Part shown: one piece after another, positions 1 to 10,950 of the stretch
Position numbering within the stretch: the first letter of the stretch is position 1
Layout: each line of letters opens with the position of its first letter
Source: Ustilaginoidea virens
Lineage: Eukaryota > Ascomycota > Sordariomycetes > Hypocreales > Clavicipitaceae
Reading direction: 5' to 3'
DNA length: 64,000 nt
NCBI RefSeq assembly: GCF_000687475.1
Contig: NC_057320.1
Span: 682,001 to 746,000 of the forward strand
Program-made: the position numbers and the translations under genes
Notes under the pieces: model-generated
Databases searched by the model: none
The model's input: the letters and a program-made list of their open reading frames with translations, nothing else
What the model was told of the DNA's origin: nothing

Positions 1-302
1 AGCGTATGGGCAATCCGAACCGCCCAAGGCGCACAAGGTGATTGAATTCGATTGCCGCGGACTCGAGTTTACCGAGTTTAGACCCGAGGTACAGTACAGT
101 TTGATGCCACTCCGTAGCCATGGTGCGAGAAGATGTTGACAGGTAAAATGCAAATCAGGGAGAATGGCTTGCCGAGGGCATCGACTCGGGCACAAAGTTC
201 AGCGGCATTGAGCTAACGGATGGCGAGTGGTTTGACTATGACGAGAAGGCGGGAGAGGAAGTCAGCATCAAGGACATCAGTTGGGAGATTCGCAGAGCCT
301 AG
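1..302 (+). CDS. CXXC zinc-binding protein CZIB / UPF0587 (DUF866), 3' end
   Basis: Only the C-terminal part is in the window. Reading frame 2 is open through residues ending EFTEFRPE. It then meets an intron (89-158, GT..AG) and continues with GEWLAEGIDSGTKFSGIEL to a TAG at 300-302. The ending 'DYDEKA..' preceded by 'GTKFS' is the conserved tail of the eukaryotic C1orf123/CZIB family, small cytosolic proteins that bind zinc through paired CXXC motifs. Those motifs lie upstream of the window. The frame is preserved across the intron (codon GAG ends at 88, GGA starts at 159). Family assignment rests on the conserved tail only, so it is good but not certain. Confidence 0.8.
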
Positions 303-366
303 ACGGTCGATGCATGTAGGAATGAGTGACTGACGTTTCCCTTGATTTTGGCCATGCGTGTCACGT

Positions 367-402
367 CACGTCATGACCATGACCATGACCATGACTATGA
401 CC
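367..402. repeat. (ATGACC)n microsatellite
   Basis: About five copies of ATGACC with one variant (ATGACT) lie in the gap between the CZIB gene and the RPR2-like gene. A short GTAC-repeat follows near 438-457. Neither is coding. Confidence 0.8.
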
Positions 403-655
403 CGCCGATGGAAAAAGGTTGACGCTATACGCACCCCACCGTACGTACGTACGTACCTGCTGCAATCACCCCTTCTACGCCGCTCCCTACCCCGTACCAG
501 CCAACCAACCTTGGCCAGACCCAAAATCCTCTCTCTGTCTCCTTTTTTTTTTTTTCTTTTTTCTACCAACCCACGTCGGCACTTGAACTGCTTGCGACTT
601 GCTGGGTTTCCATTGACAGCTTCTGCTCTGTACAGCTGCCAAGTCCACCTGGCGC

Positions 656-1222
656 ATGATGGCGTCCCAGCACATCTCTGCCGGCATAGCGTACCTTACC
701 GACGCCGCACATCTTCTGTATCAAACAGCCCCGGAGACGTCTGCTCATCTGATGAAGCAGCGCAACGACTTGATGCTGCGCAACGGCCTCGCCCAACACC
801 CCGTGCAGCGACAACACGTCTGCGGTGCCTGCGGACACATCATGATTCCCGGGCTGGGAACATCAACGACATCCCTCAAGCTGGAAGCTCGCAAGTCGCG
901 CCGCGGCGGAAAGGAGGCGGCGACGAACAAGGAGCAAGATGGGTCGGCCGAAAGAGGCGGGCCAACCCAAGTCATAACGTGCGGTCTTTGCACGCGGGTT
1001 ACGCGGACCGAGTTGCCAGCGCCCGAACCAGTGGTGCGTCGCAAAGCTGGCCGGCCATCGTCGACGCCGGCAAACAAGGCCGGACCATCGGACCGCAAGA
1101 TGACGGCCAACGCAAGCACCAAGAAGCGCGCCAGGAGTCGAAAAGGAGGCTTGCAGGCGCTGCTCGCTGGACAGCAACAGAAATCGACCAGCTCACTGTC
1201 GCTGGCCGATTTCATGGCGTAG
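656..1222 (+). CDS. RNase P/MRP protein subunit, Rpr2/Rpp21/Snm1 family
   Basis: An intronless ORF of 188 aa. ATGs at 656 and 659 are both possible starts. The N-terminal helix (residues about 9-50: ISAGIAYLTDAAHLLYQTAP followed by a KQRNDLMLRN-type stretch) and a split zinc ribbon are the signature of Rpr2/Rpp21/Snm1 subunits. The ribbon has CGACG near residue 57 and CGLC near residue 107. These subunits bind the RNA of RNase P or RNase MRP in the nucleus or nucleolus and help mature tRNA 5' ends or rRNA. The loop between the two cysteine pairs is long and basic, and the C-terminus is Lys/Arg-rich (KKRARSRKGG). The sequence does not show whether it is the RNase P or the MRP paralogue. Same strand as the upstream CZIB gene. 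Confidence 0.8.
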   Translation: MMASQHISAGIAYLTDAAHLLYQTAPETSAHLMKQRNDLMLRNGLAQHPVQRQHVCGACGHIMIPGLGTSTTSLKLEARKSRRGGKEAATNKEQDGSAERGGPTQVITCGLCTRVTRTELPAPEPVVRRKAGRPSSTPANKAGPSDRKMTANASTKKRARSRKGGLQALLAGQQQKSTSSLSLADFMA

Positions 1223-1677
1223 GCGACCGGTCAGTCTGTGTGGTTGACGTCAATCGAGCAGCTGGGGGGACTCGACTCGATGGATGCCCCAAACGCAGTG
1301 GAGTGGTCGGTTGTTGCCCGGTGACTCAGCGGGCTCCAGCGAAGCTTCCAGCGCGTGCTGCCGCTGAAGACACCAGTCGGGGCGCAGAGTTTTCTGCCCT
1401 ACTGAACCGGGCTGAACAACCTGATGCCACCCAGATGACAGCACCAGACAATTGATTGATTACAATTCCAACGCACGACCAGGCCTCTCTCTCTGGCGCG
1501 GCTGCCATTTTACCCCTCCAACCTTTTTCGAACTGCCCTGCCCTGCCCCTCCATCGACCCATCCTGCATCTGCCTTTTGTGGCAGCTCAAGGGATCAAAG
1601 CGACGGGACAAGTCTACGAAGAAGAAGACGACGACGACGACTACGACGACGACGACGACGAGGAAGAAGGAGAAGAA

Positions 1678-2908
1678 ATGTCAGCAGATTTAAATGACGC
1701 ACACGCACCGGCCGCCCAGAACCCAGCCGAGTTCTTCGAGTCCATCGGCAACAAGGTCCAAGGCCTTTCTGCCGCGGATCATGACGACGCCATCAAGCAA
1801 GACCAAGAGTACCGGCCCGTCGAGGAAATCGAGTCGCTGTGCATGAACTGCGGCGAGAACGTGAGTGCACGCCACGCTGGGCTTTCAGCGCGAGACCGCC
1901 ACCCCCCGTGCTGACCTGCGCGCCTTCTTTGACAGGGCGTAACGCGGCTCCTCCTCACGGCCATCCCCTACTTCCGCGAAGTAGTCATCATGTCCTTTTC
2001 CTGCGAGCACTGCCACACGCAAAACAACGAGATCCAAGCGGCCGGCACGGTCCAGCCAAAAGGCACGCACTACGAGCTCCGCCTGACCTCCCTCGAGGAC
2101 CTCAGCCGGCAGGTCGTCAAGTCGGACACGGCCAGCACCAAGTTCATCGAGATGGACCTCGAGATCCCCCCGGGCCGCGGCCAGCTCACCAACGTCGAGG
2201 GCCTCCTGACGACCGTGGTCGACGACCTGGACATGGGCCAAGCGGCGCGCAAGGAGCAAGCGCCAGAGGTGCACGGCAGGATTGCCGACGTCATCGCCAG
2301 GGGCCGATCGATGCTCGCCGGCGACGCGTTTCCCTTCCGCCTGTACGTCGACGACCCCGCGGGCAACTCGTTCATCGCGCCCGACCTCAAGGACGGCGTG
2401 GGCAAGTGGGAAAAGAGGGAGTACGTACGCAGCCCGGAGCAGAACGCCGCCCTCGGCCTGAGCGACGGCGCCGCCGCCGCCGCCTGCCCGCCCGATCCCG
2501 GCCTCGCGGCAGACGGCGAAGCTGCCGCCCCCGACGAGGTGTACAGCTTCCCGGCCAGCTGCCCCGGCTGCATGCACCCCTGCACCACGCACATGAAGAT
2601 GGTGGACATTCCGCACTTCAAGCAGGTGGTGCTCATGTCCACCGTCTGCGACGACTGCGGCTACCGCTCCAACGACGTCAAGACGGGCGGCGAGATCCCC
2701 GCGCAGGGCGACAAGATCACCCTGGCGGTCCGCGACGCCGCCGACCTCGCGCGCGACATCCTCAAGAGCGAGACGTGCGCGCTCGAGTGCCCCGAGCTGC
2801 AGCTGCACGTCAACCCGGGCACCCTGGGCGGCCGCTTCACCACGGTCGAGGGCCTCCTCACCCAGGTCCGCGACGACCTGCACGGCCAGATCTTCGAGGC
2901 GGGCGCGG

Positions 2909-2943
<35 letters not shown>

Positions 2944-3240
2944 GGCGGCGGCGGCGACTCGCTCGACCCGGCGGAGCGGACGCAGTGGCGCTCGTTCTTC
3001 GACGGGCTCGACGCGGCCATCCGGGGCGAGCGGGCGTTCACCCTCGTCCTGACGGACCCGTTTGCCAGCAGCTTCGTGCAGCCGCTCGCGGACCCGCCGA
3101 GCGACGACGCCAGCATCACGCGGCTCAAGTACACGCGGACCGACGAGGAGGAGGAGGAGCTCGGCCTCAAGGACATGAAGGTCGAGGGGTACCAAGAGGG
3201 CGAGCAAGCTGCTGCTGCAGCAGAGCGAGAGCACCTGTAA
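1678..3240 (+). CDS. ZPR1: ZPR1 zinc-finger protein
   Basis: Two exons, 1678-1860 and 1936-3240, encode 495 aa. The intron (1861-1935) interrupts the first zinc finger just after CMNCGEN. The protein has the duplicated ZPR1 architecture: finger 1 (CMNC...CEHC) and domain A, then finger 2 (CPGC...CDDC) with the near-repeat HFKQVVLMSTVCDDCGYRSN and domain B. ZPR1 binds eEF1A and chaperones its folding, shuttling between cytoplasm and nucleus on growth signals. Low-complexity inserts are an Ala-rich linker and a (GN)n/Gly run near residue 395. ATG 1678 is the first in-frame ATG. The frame upstream is open and encodes an acidic Glu/Asp tract but has no ATG, so it is treated as 5' UTR. Confidence 0.93.
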
Positions 3241-4501
3241 CTAAGATTGCCTCTTTGCAAAAAGGACGGCCGGACGGTTTGCATCACTTCAAGTGCACGA
3301 GCAACTGTTCACCCGTGAATACCGTTCACTCCCGACCCCGCACCAAAGCATAATGCCGCCGATCATCCCTGACCCAACGGCAAGCCATCAACCCGACTAT
3401 CTGCTTCCCATAAGCACGAGTAGACACATGTCAATCCAGACTCGTCATGTCCAACCACGACCAGTACCACCTGCCGTCAACCCAGAATCCCATGTCCACC
3501 CAGGACCAAATAGCTGCTAACCTGCCACCCTACACAAGACTCCTCGCCTCCAAGCCCCACCCCCCTACCCACCCCCAAGCAACAAGAACAAGGCCAACGC
3601 AACAGTCGCTCGGGTGAAGGTGGTTGCGGCCTGGGGAGTAGAAGCGAGGCGGAGCGGCGGCGTTGTGTCGCGACTTGTGCCGCGTTGCTGCTGCGTCTGT
3701 GAAGGCGACGCCGCCCTTTTGCAGCGGCTCTTGTCTTGGTGACTGGCTCTTGTCTTCGTGACTGGTTGAAAAGACTGGTTCACGGCATTGCGCGTGTCGC
3801 GAATAGAGCGGGACGGCTTGTTTTGACACATGGTGCGTTCGTACCGACATGCGTGGATCGATAAAGTCCGGGGCCTTGACTCCTTGCATTGTCCGTGCCG
3901 TACTGCCGTCGATCAAGTCCCGGACGGGCATTGACTCCATACCGGTGCGTGTCATACCGACATACGTCAATTCAACGAGTCCGAGGCACTCTCCACGTCC
4001 GGCACCGCCATGCATGAAGAAAAGCAGCCCCCTGGAGAGGGCATACATTCTTCCATCTTCTATGCCACACACCGCCATGCCATCAGCATAATCGAAGGCC
4101 GGGCGTCGCTCAACGACATCCGGCATTGCCGTCCGCCCGTCGACATCGGCCTGAAAACGCTCCAGAGCGCATGTACAGACCACCCAATGGCGCAGGAACC
4201 GGGCATCAACGCAACCCCACGCAGGCTCGGCCCGCGTTTCAGTCGCAATCCGCCTCCGCGCCATCTGCATTCGCTGGAATGGGCAATGATCGACCTCCAA
4301 TCGATTTGATCTTGGCTCGAGCGCTCCTGGCGCTACCGCCCTCGCTTTTTCCGTGGACTTTCGCGTCGCAGCTGTTTCTTTCGAGAGAGAGCGAAAGATG
4401 CATGAGAGGATCATGTACTTGTAAGACAGGGACGGACGGTCATGGGGGCAAAAAGCACCCTTTGGGCGCTGGCCGATTCTCAGTCGCGTCAATCTGCAGC
4501 C
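3241..4501. other. Convergent intergenic region
   Basis: This lies between the 3' ends of ZPR1 and the minus-strand hypothetical gene. It holds imperfect repeats around 3838-3975 (two variants of a block containing 'taccgacat' and 'gac..gactcc'). Open frames occur on both strands but have no recognisable domain or protein-like composition. No supported gene is seen. Confidence 0.6.
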
Positions 4502-6445
4502 TTAGAAGAAGGACGGCTTCGTCAGGACTCGGTACTCGACGTAATCTTCGCCTTCTATGTTGATGATTGTCCCCTGCGACACGAGCTTGCCCATGAACGG
4601 CCCGTTCGCCTTCCGCTCGTACTTGATGCCGTCGTACATCTTGGCGTCGTCAGGACCGCCTTTGATTCTCAGGCTTTCTTGCCGAGCCCACACCCTGTTC
4701 AACCGCTGCATGTCCTCGGACTCGTGGTAGAGCATCCCGCCGGTTCCGTTGCGTGGCTCGTCGTCAATGGGCGTGTTGGAAGCTGCTGCTGCTGCGGCTG
4801 CGGCAGCGGCAGCCGCGGCATCGGCAGCTGCGGCGGCCGCGGCTCTCTCTCTCTGGACGACGTGACGGTCGGCCCGACCTTGGGCAGCTTCGGCCCGCGC
4901 AATCTCGCGGCGGGCAAGGGCGCTGGTTCGCTCAGCGTCCTCGCCGCCGTGCTGACGGCCGGTGCGGAGCTCCCGTTCGCCGAGAGAAGCCCGGATAGGT
5001 CGGAGTTCGGCTCGGCGCGAGTGCCGGAGCTCGTGGCTCCCGTAGCCATGTCGGCCGTTGATGCGTTCGTCGTCGCCCTGCGGAGAGGCCGTAAAGGTCG
5101 GCACAGTGGCGTTGTGAGGCTGCTTGTAGGGCATGGTGCCAGCTCGCGTCTGCGCTTCACACACGGCCTTGGTTTCATTGCCTACCCGTTCGGCAGAGGT
5201 CTCGCCACGATCCAGCTGATACTGTCGAACTCGGCAGTACTCCTTGATCTCCTGTCTGTTCAGCGCCTTCAGGTGGGGCTCAAACTCGACCTCCTCGTAC
5301 GGGATCCACAGAGCCCCAGCTCCGGATGGAAAGTTGCCGTCGACGAACCGCCCGTCCCTAGTCTCACGCACGACCTTGACCCTAAACATGTCGTTTTGGC
5401 CGAGAATGCCGTAGACGGCATGGCGATCCCAGGGATCGATTTCGCTGGAGGGTTTCCAGTATCCAATGAGAATGCGTGTTGGTCGAGTGCCAGGGAGGGG
5501 ATCGATGGAGAAGCGGCCCTGATGGGACGCCAGCGAGTGCTGGGGCGTGGGCAGCGAGGGAGGCTCAACGCCAAGCTCAGGAGCCGCCGGGTTGATGATG
5601 GCCGCGAAGGCGCCGCCAAACCTCTTGCGCTTGAGGTCCGGACGGAACGGCGCTTGAAGATGCTCTGGCAAGTCCGCGCCGTACGCAATGGCAGGCGGCT
5701 GGGTTCGATTTTCCAGGGTCAGATCCTCCGCGACTCGACGGACAGCCTCGTGCACGGCAGCGGCCTCGGCAGCCATGCGCTCCTCTTCACTATCCTCTGG
5801 CGCCACGTCGGACCGGATGCGGGTGTACTCCTTTATCTGGAAATGATCCAGGCCAACGAGATGATCTGAAAAGACTATACGATCAAACGTGACCCAACTT
5901 CCGCCGGGGCCAGGAGGCAAAGGATAATGCTCGGCAAGGGAGATGCCATCTTTGGTGGTTGGCTGAACACGGGTTCGGAGACGGTCTCTGACGTCAATGA
6001 AGCCAATGACAGCGTGCCTCTTGTCTTGGTCGGGGACGTTCGAGTCCCTCCACGTGCCGAGCAGAGCTCCCTTGACCCCCAAGCCGCCGAGACTCTGGCG
6101 ATTAGGCTTGAATTTGCTTGAGCTTGCGGGTGACGTAGGGGTTGTCTCGAGAGCTGTAGCACGTGGGCTCTCCAGCTTGGTCTCGCTCTCGTTGGTGGAA
6201 ATCGAAGTAGGCTTTCGTTTGGGATAATGAGAAGCGCTTGCTTCTTCGGGGGCATCGCCCAATATCTCGTCGTCGTTCCACTCTGATGCTTCTCCGCCGC
6301 AGGAACGTCGGGTCCCACAATCACTCACCACAATCTCGTCCTCAAGGTCGTTGGCTCCTACGTTGCTGTCTGGATCGCTCAGCTCGCTCTCGCCTTCATT
6401 TTCCTCGGTACGGTGCGTGGCCCCGTTTAAGCGTCTAACCATCAT
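4502..6445 (-). CDS. Hypothetical protein with internal tandem duplication
   Basis: A 647-aa frame (start ATG 6445, or ATG 6442) of a family I do not recognise. Residues about 1-125 are acidic and disordered. Two related blocks follow, at about 130-212 (GTWRDSNVPDQDKRHAVIGF ... QIKEYTRIR) and 326-409 (IGYWKPSSEIDPWDRHAVYG ... EIKEYCRVR). They share a W..D..RHAV.G / DG / G..W...... / L...QIKEY.R.R pattern, so they are an ancient duplication. Residues about 520-560 are Ala-rich. The last ~75 residues (from MLYHESEDMQRLNRVWA) look folded and end EDYVEYRVL. The start is doubtful: the ATGs sit inside 'ctaac atg atg gttag', an ideal branch-point/acceptor context, so an upstream exon may be missing. 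I found no frame-compatible exon. Confidence 0.75.
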   Translation of the reverse strand: MMVRRLNGATHRTEENEGESELSDPDSNVGANDLEDEIVVSDCGTRRSCGGEASEWNDDEILGDAPEEASASHYPKRKPTSISTNESETKLESPRATALETTPTSPASSSKFKPNRQSLGGLGVKGALLGTWRDSNVPDQDKRHAVIGFIDVRDRLRTRVQPTTKDGISLAEHYPLPPGPGGSWVTFDRIVFSDHLVGLDHFQIKEYTRIRSDVAPEDSEEERMAAEAAAVHEAVRRVAEDLTLENRTQPPAIAYGADLPEHLQAPFRPDLKRKRFGGAFAAIINPAAPELGVEPPSLPTPQHSLASHQGRFSIDPLPGTRPTRILIGYWKPSSEIDPWDRHAVYGILGQNDMFRVKVVRETRDGRFVDGNFPSGAGALWIPYEEVEFEPHLKALNRQEIKEYCRVRQYQLDRGETSAERVGNETKAVCEAQTRAGTMPYKQPHNATVPTFTASPQGDDERINGRHGYGSHELRHSRRAELRPIRASLGERELRTGRQHGGEDAERTSALARREIARAEAAQGRADRHVVQRERAAAAAAADAAAAAAAAAAAAASNTPIDDEPRNGTGGMLYHESEDMQRLNRVWARQESLRIKGGPDDAKMYDGIKYERKANGPFMGKLVSQGTIINIEGEDYVEYRVLTKPSFF

Positions 6446-8138
6446 GTTAGTTTATATTGCTGTATCGGCGTCTACCTTTTGCAGCAGAAGTCGCGAGTTT
6501 GGAATCTGCAGCGTTCTCATAGGCACTGATGTTGATGTCTGGTTGCGGGTCAAGGAAAGGGTGGCGTGAACAGTCAAACGGGAAAGAACAAAGCACGACC
6601 AAAAGAATAATGCAGAAGGGAAAAAAGAAAGAAACGGGACGCATTTGTTCAAGTTGTGATGCATCAATCAGGGAAGAAACACCCCCCTCCCCGGCTTGTC
6701 ATTGTGCGACCAGCTCACCACAGGCCGGCAGCCTTGATGCGCGGACAACCTCCTGGGCCACTGAACTAGACGGGCTAGACATGCTGAGCTGGAGAATTGT
6801 CCTCCGGCAGTCCCATTATTCGCAGGGCAAAAGAAAGAAAAAAGAAAAAAGAAAAGAAAGGCAAAAAAGAAAAAAAGGCCGTGGTTGGATTGTCAAATGA
6901 CGTGGGATACAGTGACACGGCGGCCCGGTCCAGACAGGCCAGGCCTGATGAAGCTCAAAAATGGCATGGTGGACTTTCTTTTCTCTAAAAACCTCTCTGA
7001 AAACCTCTCCGAGAATGGAGAAACCCTGCATTTCGGTAGCGGGAGTTCATATGAAATCAAACGGCTGCTTGCCCATTGATGCGCGGACAGGGGGATGCGC
7101 TGAGTGCCGAGTCTCGACTCTGGAGGACCAGAAATGACTTGTCCAGGTTGTTGTCGCAACTTGTGTGCACCAAACCGCACCCCAAGTCAAGTCGTGGAGG
7201 GAGGGAGACCCGCAGGCTAGGCTCGATCCATGTAGGCAGACGTCGGAGAGTTGCACATGCAAAGCTAGCCGAGCGTGGAGTCTTTTGCATTTGCTGGACA
7301 GATCCAGCGCGCAACATGCTGGTAGGGCTGGTGGTCATGATTCATACATGTATTGATGATTCGTACCCAAGGGGGAAGGGGGGGGTGACGATGTCTGGTT
7401 GCTTGTGGGTGGGATTCGGGGAAACAAGAGCTTGGCCATCTGGATTCTGCACCCTTTCCTGGTGACGGAGGACCAGCCAGACCCGACATGGCGAAATGCG
7501 ACAGGACAGGCAGGACAGGAAGGCGCGACGACCAAGAATGGATCAACCAGAGAGGGACGGGAAGGAACGACCTGGGTATGTAGCAGCTGCGTTGTGGCTG
7601 TGGGGTGGCTTGAGCTGCTGCCGGCTGTTACGAAACATGAAGGCAGGCAGCGACCAGCTGTGGGCAGCTAGCTGATGTCCTCTGACCAGGGCCGATGCAC
7701 GCTAGCTACCAAGCTGCCAGGCCCAAGGTGGTGTAAATGACTGGAAACAGGATTGCCTCGAGTTATTATCTCTAGCATGGCACCGAGGGCGTGATTGGAG
7801 GCGGGGCGGAGGCAGCCAAGTGCCAACCCAGACTTCTGGCGTCTCCTTGGCCATGATGCTTGGGGAAGCCACCAGCTAGTTAGTGTCGGAGGCTGCAAGG
7901 CGAGCAGAAGCCCGTCTGGTGGGGGATCCGAGGATGGATGCAGTGAACAACACACGGCGCCTTCGACATGGCCGGGTGTCCGATGGAAGGCAAGGCGGGG
8001 ACCGGCGACTTGCCAGAGTGCTGCCCAGATAGATCCCAGATCCCAAACCCCACAGGCGAGAAAGGACAGACAGGGGAAGAAAGAAGAAGAACAGGGTCGG
8101 GAAAAAAAAAAAAAAAAAAAAAAAACAGGTTTGCCCAC
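6446..8138. other. Intergenic region, low complexity
   Basis: Upstream region of the 4502-6445 gene, with purine-rich runs (6830-6880), a direct near-repeat around 6990-7010 and a poly(A) run at about 8101-8126. Short ORFs on both strands are shadows with no domain signal. I see no supported gene. Confidence 0.5.
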
Positions 8139-8396
8139 TCACGCAGACGATGTGTGCTCGCCGTAGGCTGCGCCCCCTTTCGCAGATGCGCCGTGCTTGC
8201 TGGAGGCTTCGGTTTTGCAGGAAACGCTGCTGTCGCATCTGGCCGGCGATGCCGCCGAAGTTATGGGCTGGGTTGCCGTTGATGGTGCCGTGCCTGCTCG
8301 CGAAGTCGACGAGAGGTCGGTGGTGTTGGATGCCGGAGACTGCGATTTAAGCTCGGTCGGCGGAGAGGCGGTGCTCTTTGCGCGAGGCTCCTCCAT
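8139..8396 (-). CDS. Possible small Ser/Thr/Ala-rich protein or exon
   Basis: From ATG 8396 the minus strand encodes about 85 aa (MEEPRAKSTASPPTELKSQS..., ending GGAAYGEHTSSA). It is polar and protein-like, unlike the repeat-driven frames around it. The open frame extends upstream without ATG (VDSKPETQEIGTRGRW). Just before the stop lies a good splice donor (gtgagtgg at about 8141), so this may be an exon whose continuation I could not identify. There is no family match. It may also be chance coding in a gene-poor region. Confidence 0.3.
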   Translation of the reverse strand: MEEPRAKSTASPPTELKSQSPASNTTDLSSTSRAGTAPSTATQPITSAASPARCDSSVSCKTEASSKHGASAKGGAAYGEHTSSA

Positions 8397-8586
8397 GCCG
8401 GGGGGCCAACGTCCACGGGTGCCGATTTCCTGGGTCTCTGGCTTCGAATCAACAATGGCGATGTGGGAAAAGGAAAGGGCTGTGTGCGTGCAGTGTATGG
8501 AGTTATACGGCTGTTGATGTACGAGATGGGCGGGCCAGAAACAAGGGGAACAGGAAGCTAAAAGGGGACCAAGGAAACAAGCCGAA

Positions 8587-8661
8587 AACAAACAGAACAA
8601 ACAGAACAAACAGAAATAAACAGAAACAAACAGAAACAAACAGAAACAAACAGAAACAAAA
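8587..8661. repeat. (AACAAACAG/AAACAAACAG)n tandem repeat
   Basis: About seven tandem units of a 9-10 bp A-rich motif on the plus strand, noncoding. Confidence 0.85.
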
Positions 8662-9437
8662 CCAGGGCCAGGGCCAGGACGAATCGAATCGAAGTGGGAA
8701 AAAGGACAAGCTGAGGTCAAGAAAAGAGACAAGCCCAAGCCCGGAGGGAGAGGACGGAAACCAACACGGCAAGCTGTTGCAGCAAGTAGAGTAGCAAGGC
8801 GAGGAGGCGTATGCAGTATGCAGTATGTAGTATGTGGTATGTAGAGGTATGTAGAGGTATGTAGCATGTAGCAGGCGGATGGCTTGGCGGCTTGTTTGTT
8901 GAAGCCAGCCCAGTCCCCAGTCTTGTTGTATTATTCCGTCTGTCTCTTGGCGTATCGTTCTTTGGGTAGAGACCCGACCCAGGATCGGGTTAGCCGGGGG
9001 GTAAAGGAAAGAAACTGAACAGGAAAAAAAAAGGAAAGGAAGGGGTGGTTGGGGGAGCGAGCGTCGAGAGTTGCAGCTGGCTATGGCTGGTGACGGCAAA
9101 AAAGTGAAAAAAAGGGGAAAAAAAAAAAAAAAAAGGCCTGAGCAAGCAAAGGGGTGTGCGTCTAGGGATAGTAGGGCTTGGGGTTGGCCAGTGTATTGCG
9201 ACAAAAGCCCAGCCAGCAATGAATGTCGGGGTCTGGAGATGGAGGTCAACAACTTGAGCCGGGTCGACGAGGGAAACGGCGGAGCGGCTGCAGACCAAAA
9301 GAGTTGCTGGCGAGACGGACGCAGAGACGGGCATGGCGAGCAGTTATCGGGTCTCGGGTCTGCCAATCGCCGAGCCAGGAAAGGAAGGGGAATGGGAAAG
9401 AGTGCTGGGCGGTGGGATGTAGACGTGCATGCGCATG

Positions 9438-9480
9438 TCTGTCTGGAGTCTGTCTGGAGTCTGTCTGGAGTCTGTCTGGA
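9438..9480. repeat. 11-bp tandem repeat TCTGTCTGGAG x4
   Basis: Four head-to-tail copies of TCTGTCTGGAG, nearly perfect, in the gene-poor region. Confidence 0.85.
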
Positions 9481-10910
9481 TGCCGATACACGGGTTGGGA
9501 ACCCAGGGCTAGCTAGCCCGACCGTCTGCTCGACGTCTGCTCGGCGTCTGATCTCTTCTCCCTACGGGAGTAACTTGCTTTTCTTTCTTTGCATTGCAAC
9601 GAACGACTCGAGGCAAAGGGGCAAAGGGCCTGCCTGGACAAGGCTCGCAAGACTTGCTTTGTCGCGAGGCGTACGGAGTACTTCGTACTGGAAGTGGAAG
9701 ACTCTGTTGGGTCGTGATGGCCAAGGCGGCTGGCGCAACCGAGTTTGGTCCACCGTCCCAGAGGCAACGCCACAATGCGGAAACGAAAGCAACAGGGCCG
9801 GGCATGCAACGACAAGGACGCATCCGGCCGTCGTCTGGAAAGAGTTGATCAAATGTGACGAAGCAGACGAGGGAGGCAGGGGTGGCTCGGTGGTGGTGGG
9901 TAGTGAGTGAGTGTGAGTGAGCAGGCGTCCGTCCGTCTGGTCCCATGCCAACTCGCACCATTGAAGTTTTGGTGGCTCAAAGGCAAATCCGCACAGCACA
10001 GCCCAGCCCAGCCCAGCCTAGCCCAGCCTGCAGGCTGCGAGACAAAGTTTCATCTTCTGCCTTGTCAACGCAAAGCCGCAGCAGGGTTCGGCCAGGCCGC
10101 ACATGCAAGCCAGAAGCGCAAGACGACATCACAGACCGAAAAGGGCCTGGCATCGACCTGCCTGCCGCCCAAGCAGAAGCCATCGTCCTCGTCCACGTCC
10201 ACGTCCCAGCAGCCTTGACCGTCAACTAGGCGCCTGCTCGTCGCGTCGGCGGGGCTGCGAGCGTGGCTGGCGCTGGGCCTGTGATGGATGTGATTGGTGT
10301 GATGGATGCGATGGATGCGATGGATGATGATGCATCACGGCAACTCAGGGACTTGATTGCCGAATGACACAGAGGGACCGACGTTGCTTGCCTGTCGGAG
10401 CTTTTCCCCGGGCAAAAAGGCCCTGCCCCCCCCCCCTTTCTTCCCAAAGTTTCCCAGCCGAGTCGGCTTCCTGCAAACCTCGTTTCTTCAAGAATGCGCG
10501 GATCTCGTCCACGGAGACGTCATCAATGTCGACTGCGACTTGGAGGTTGCTGCATATGTCTGGTAGCTCAAGAGGCGACTTTCTCAGCGCGGGCGTGTCA
10601 GCGGCGGACTGAAGACTGAAGCTGCCATTGAAGTCTTGCGTGTAACGGAGTAAGGGGACTGGAAAGAATCCGACCAGATCCGTTGACTTTTGAGCAGGGA
10701 AGCAGCTGGTTGACTTGGCGATGCCGCTGCTTGGCCTGGAGCGGCCCGGGTACGTGTCTGGTACAGTACAGTACAGTACAGTACAGTACCTACCAGGTAG
10801 GTACCTAGGTACGTAGGCATGTAGCAGGCCGAGGCCGCTGAGGCCGCTGCGCGCAGCCTGTTATTGTGGCTGGCACGCTGGCCCTTACTGGCCGAGACAG
10901 CAACCCATTG

Positions 10911-10950
10911 ACCAGACCAGACCAGACCAGACCAGACCAGACCAGACCAG
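10911..10950. repeat. (ACCAG)8 microsatellite
   Basis: Eight perfect ACCAG units, followed within 40 bp by a 21-nt poly-C run (10983-11003). Confidence 0.9.

Noticed and set aside
358..1455. 365-aa plus-strand frame overlapping the RPR2-like gene
   Set aside because: Begins at GTG inside the ATGACC repeat and is a +1 shadow of the zinc-ribbon gene; no domain.
1839..3353. 504-aa plus and 449-aa minus frames over ZPR1
   Set aside because: Shadow frames of a GC-rich gene (Arg/Pro/His-rich); the ZPR1 frame has the conserved zinc fingers.
3530..4492. 320-aa minus-strand frame downstream of the 4502-6445 gene
   Set aside because: No domain, irregular composition, follows imperfect repeats; probably chance.
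6431..6480. Upstream exon of the 4502-6445 gene ending ..ATSAAK at 6476
   Set aside because: The donor/branch/acceptor are good, but no upstream frame joins in phase with an ATG, so it was not added to the model.
9071..9910. 279-aa plus-strand frame
   Set aside because: Starts in a poly-A/poly-Lys stretch and crosses tandem repeats; repeat-driven.
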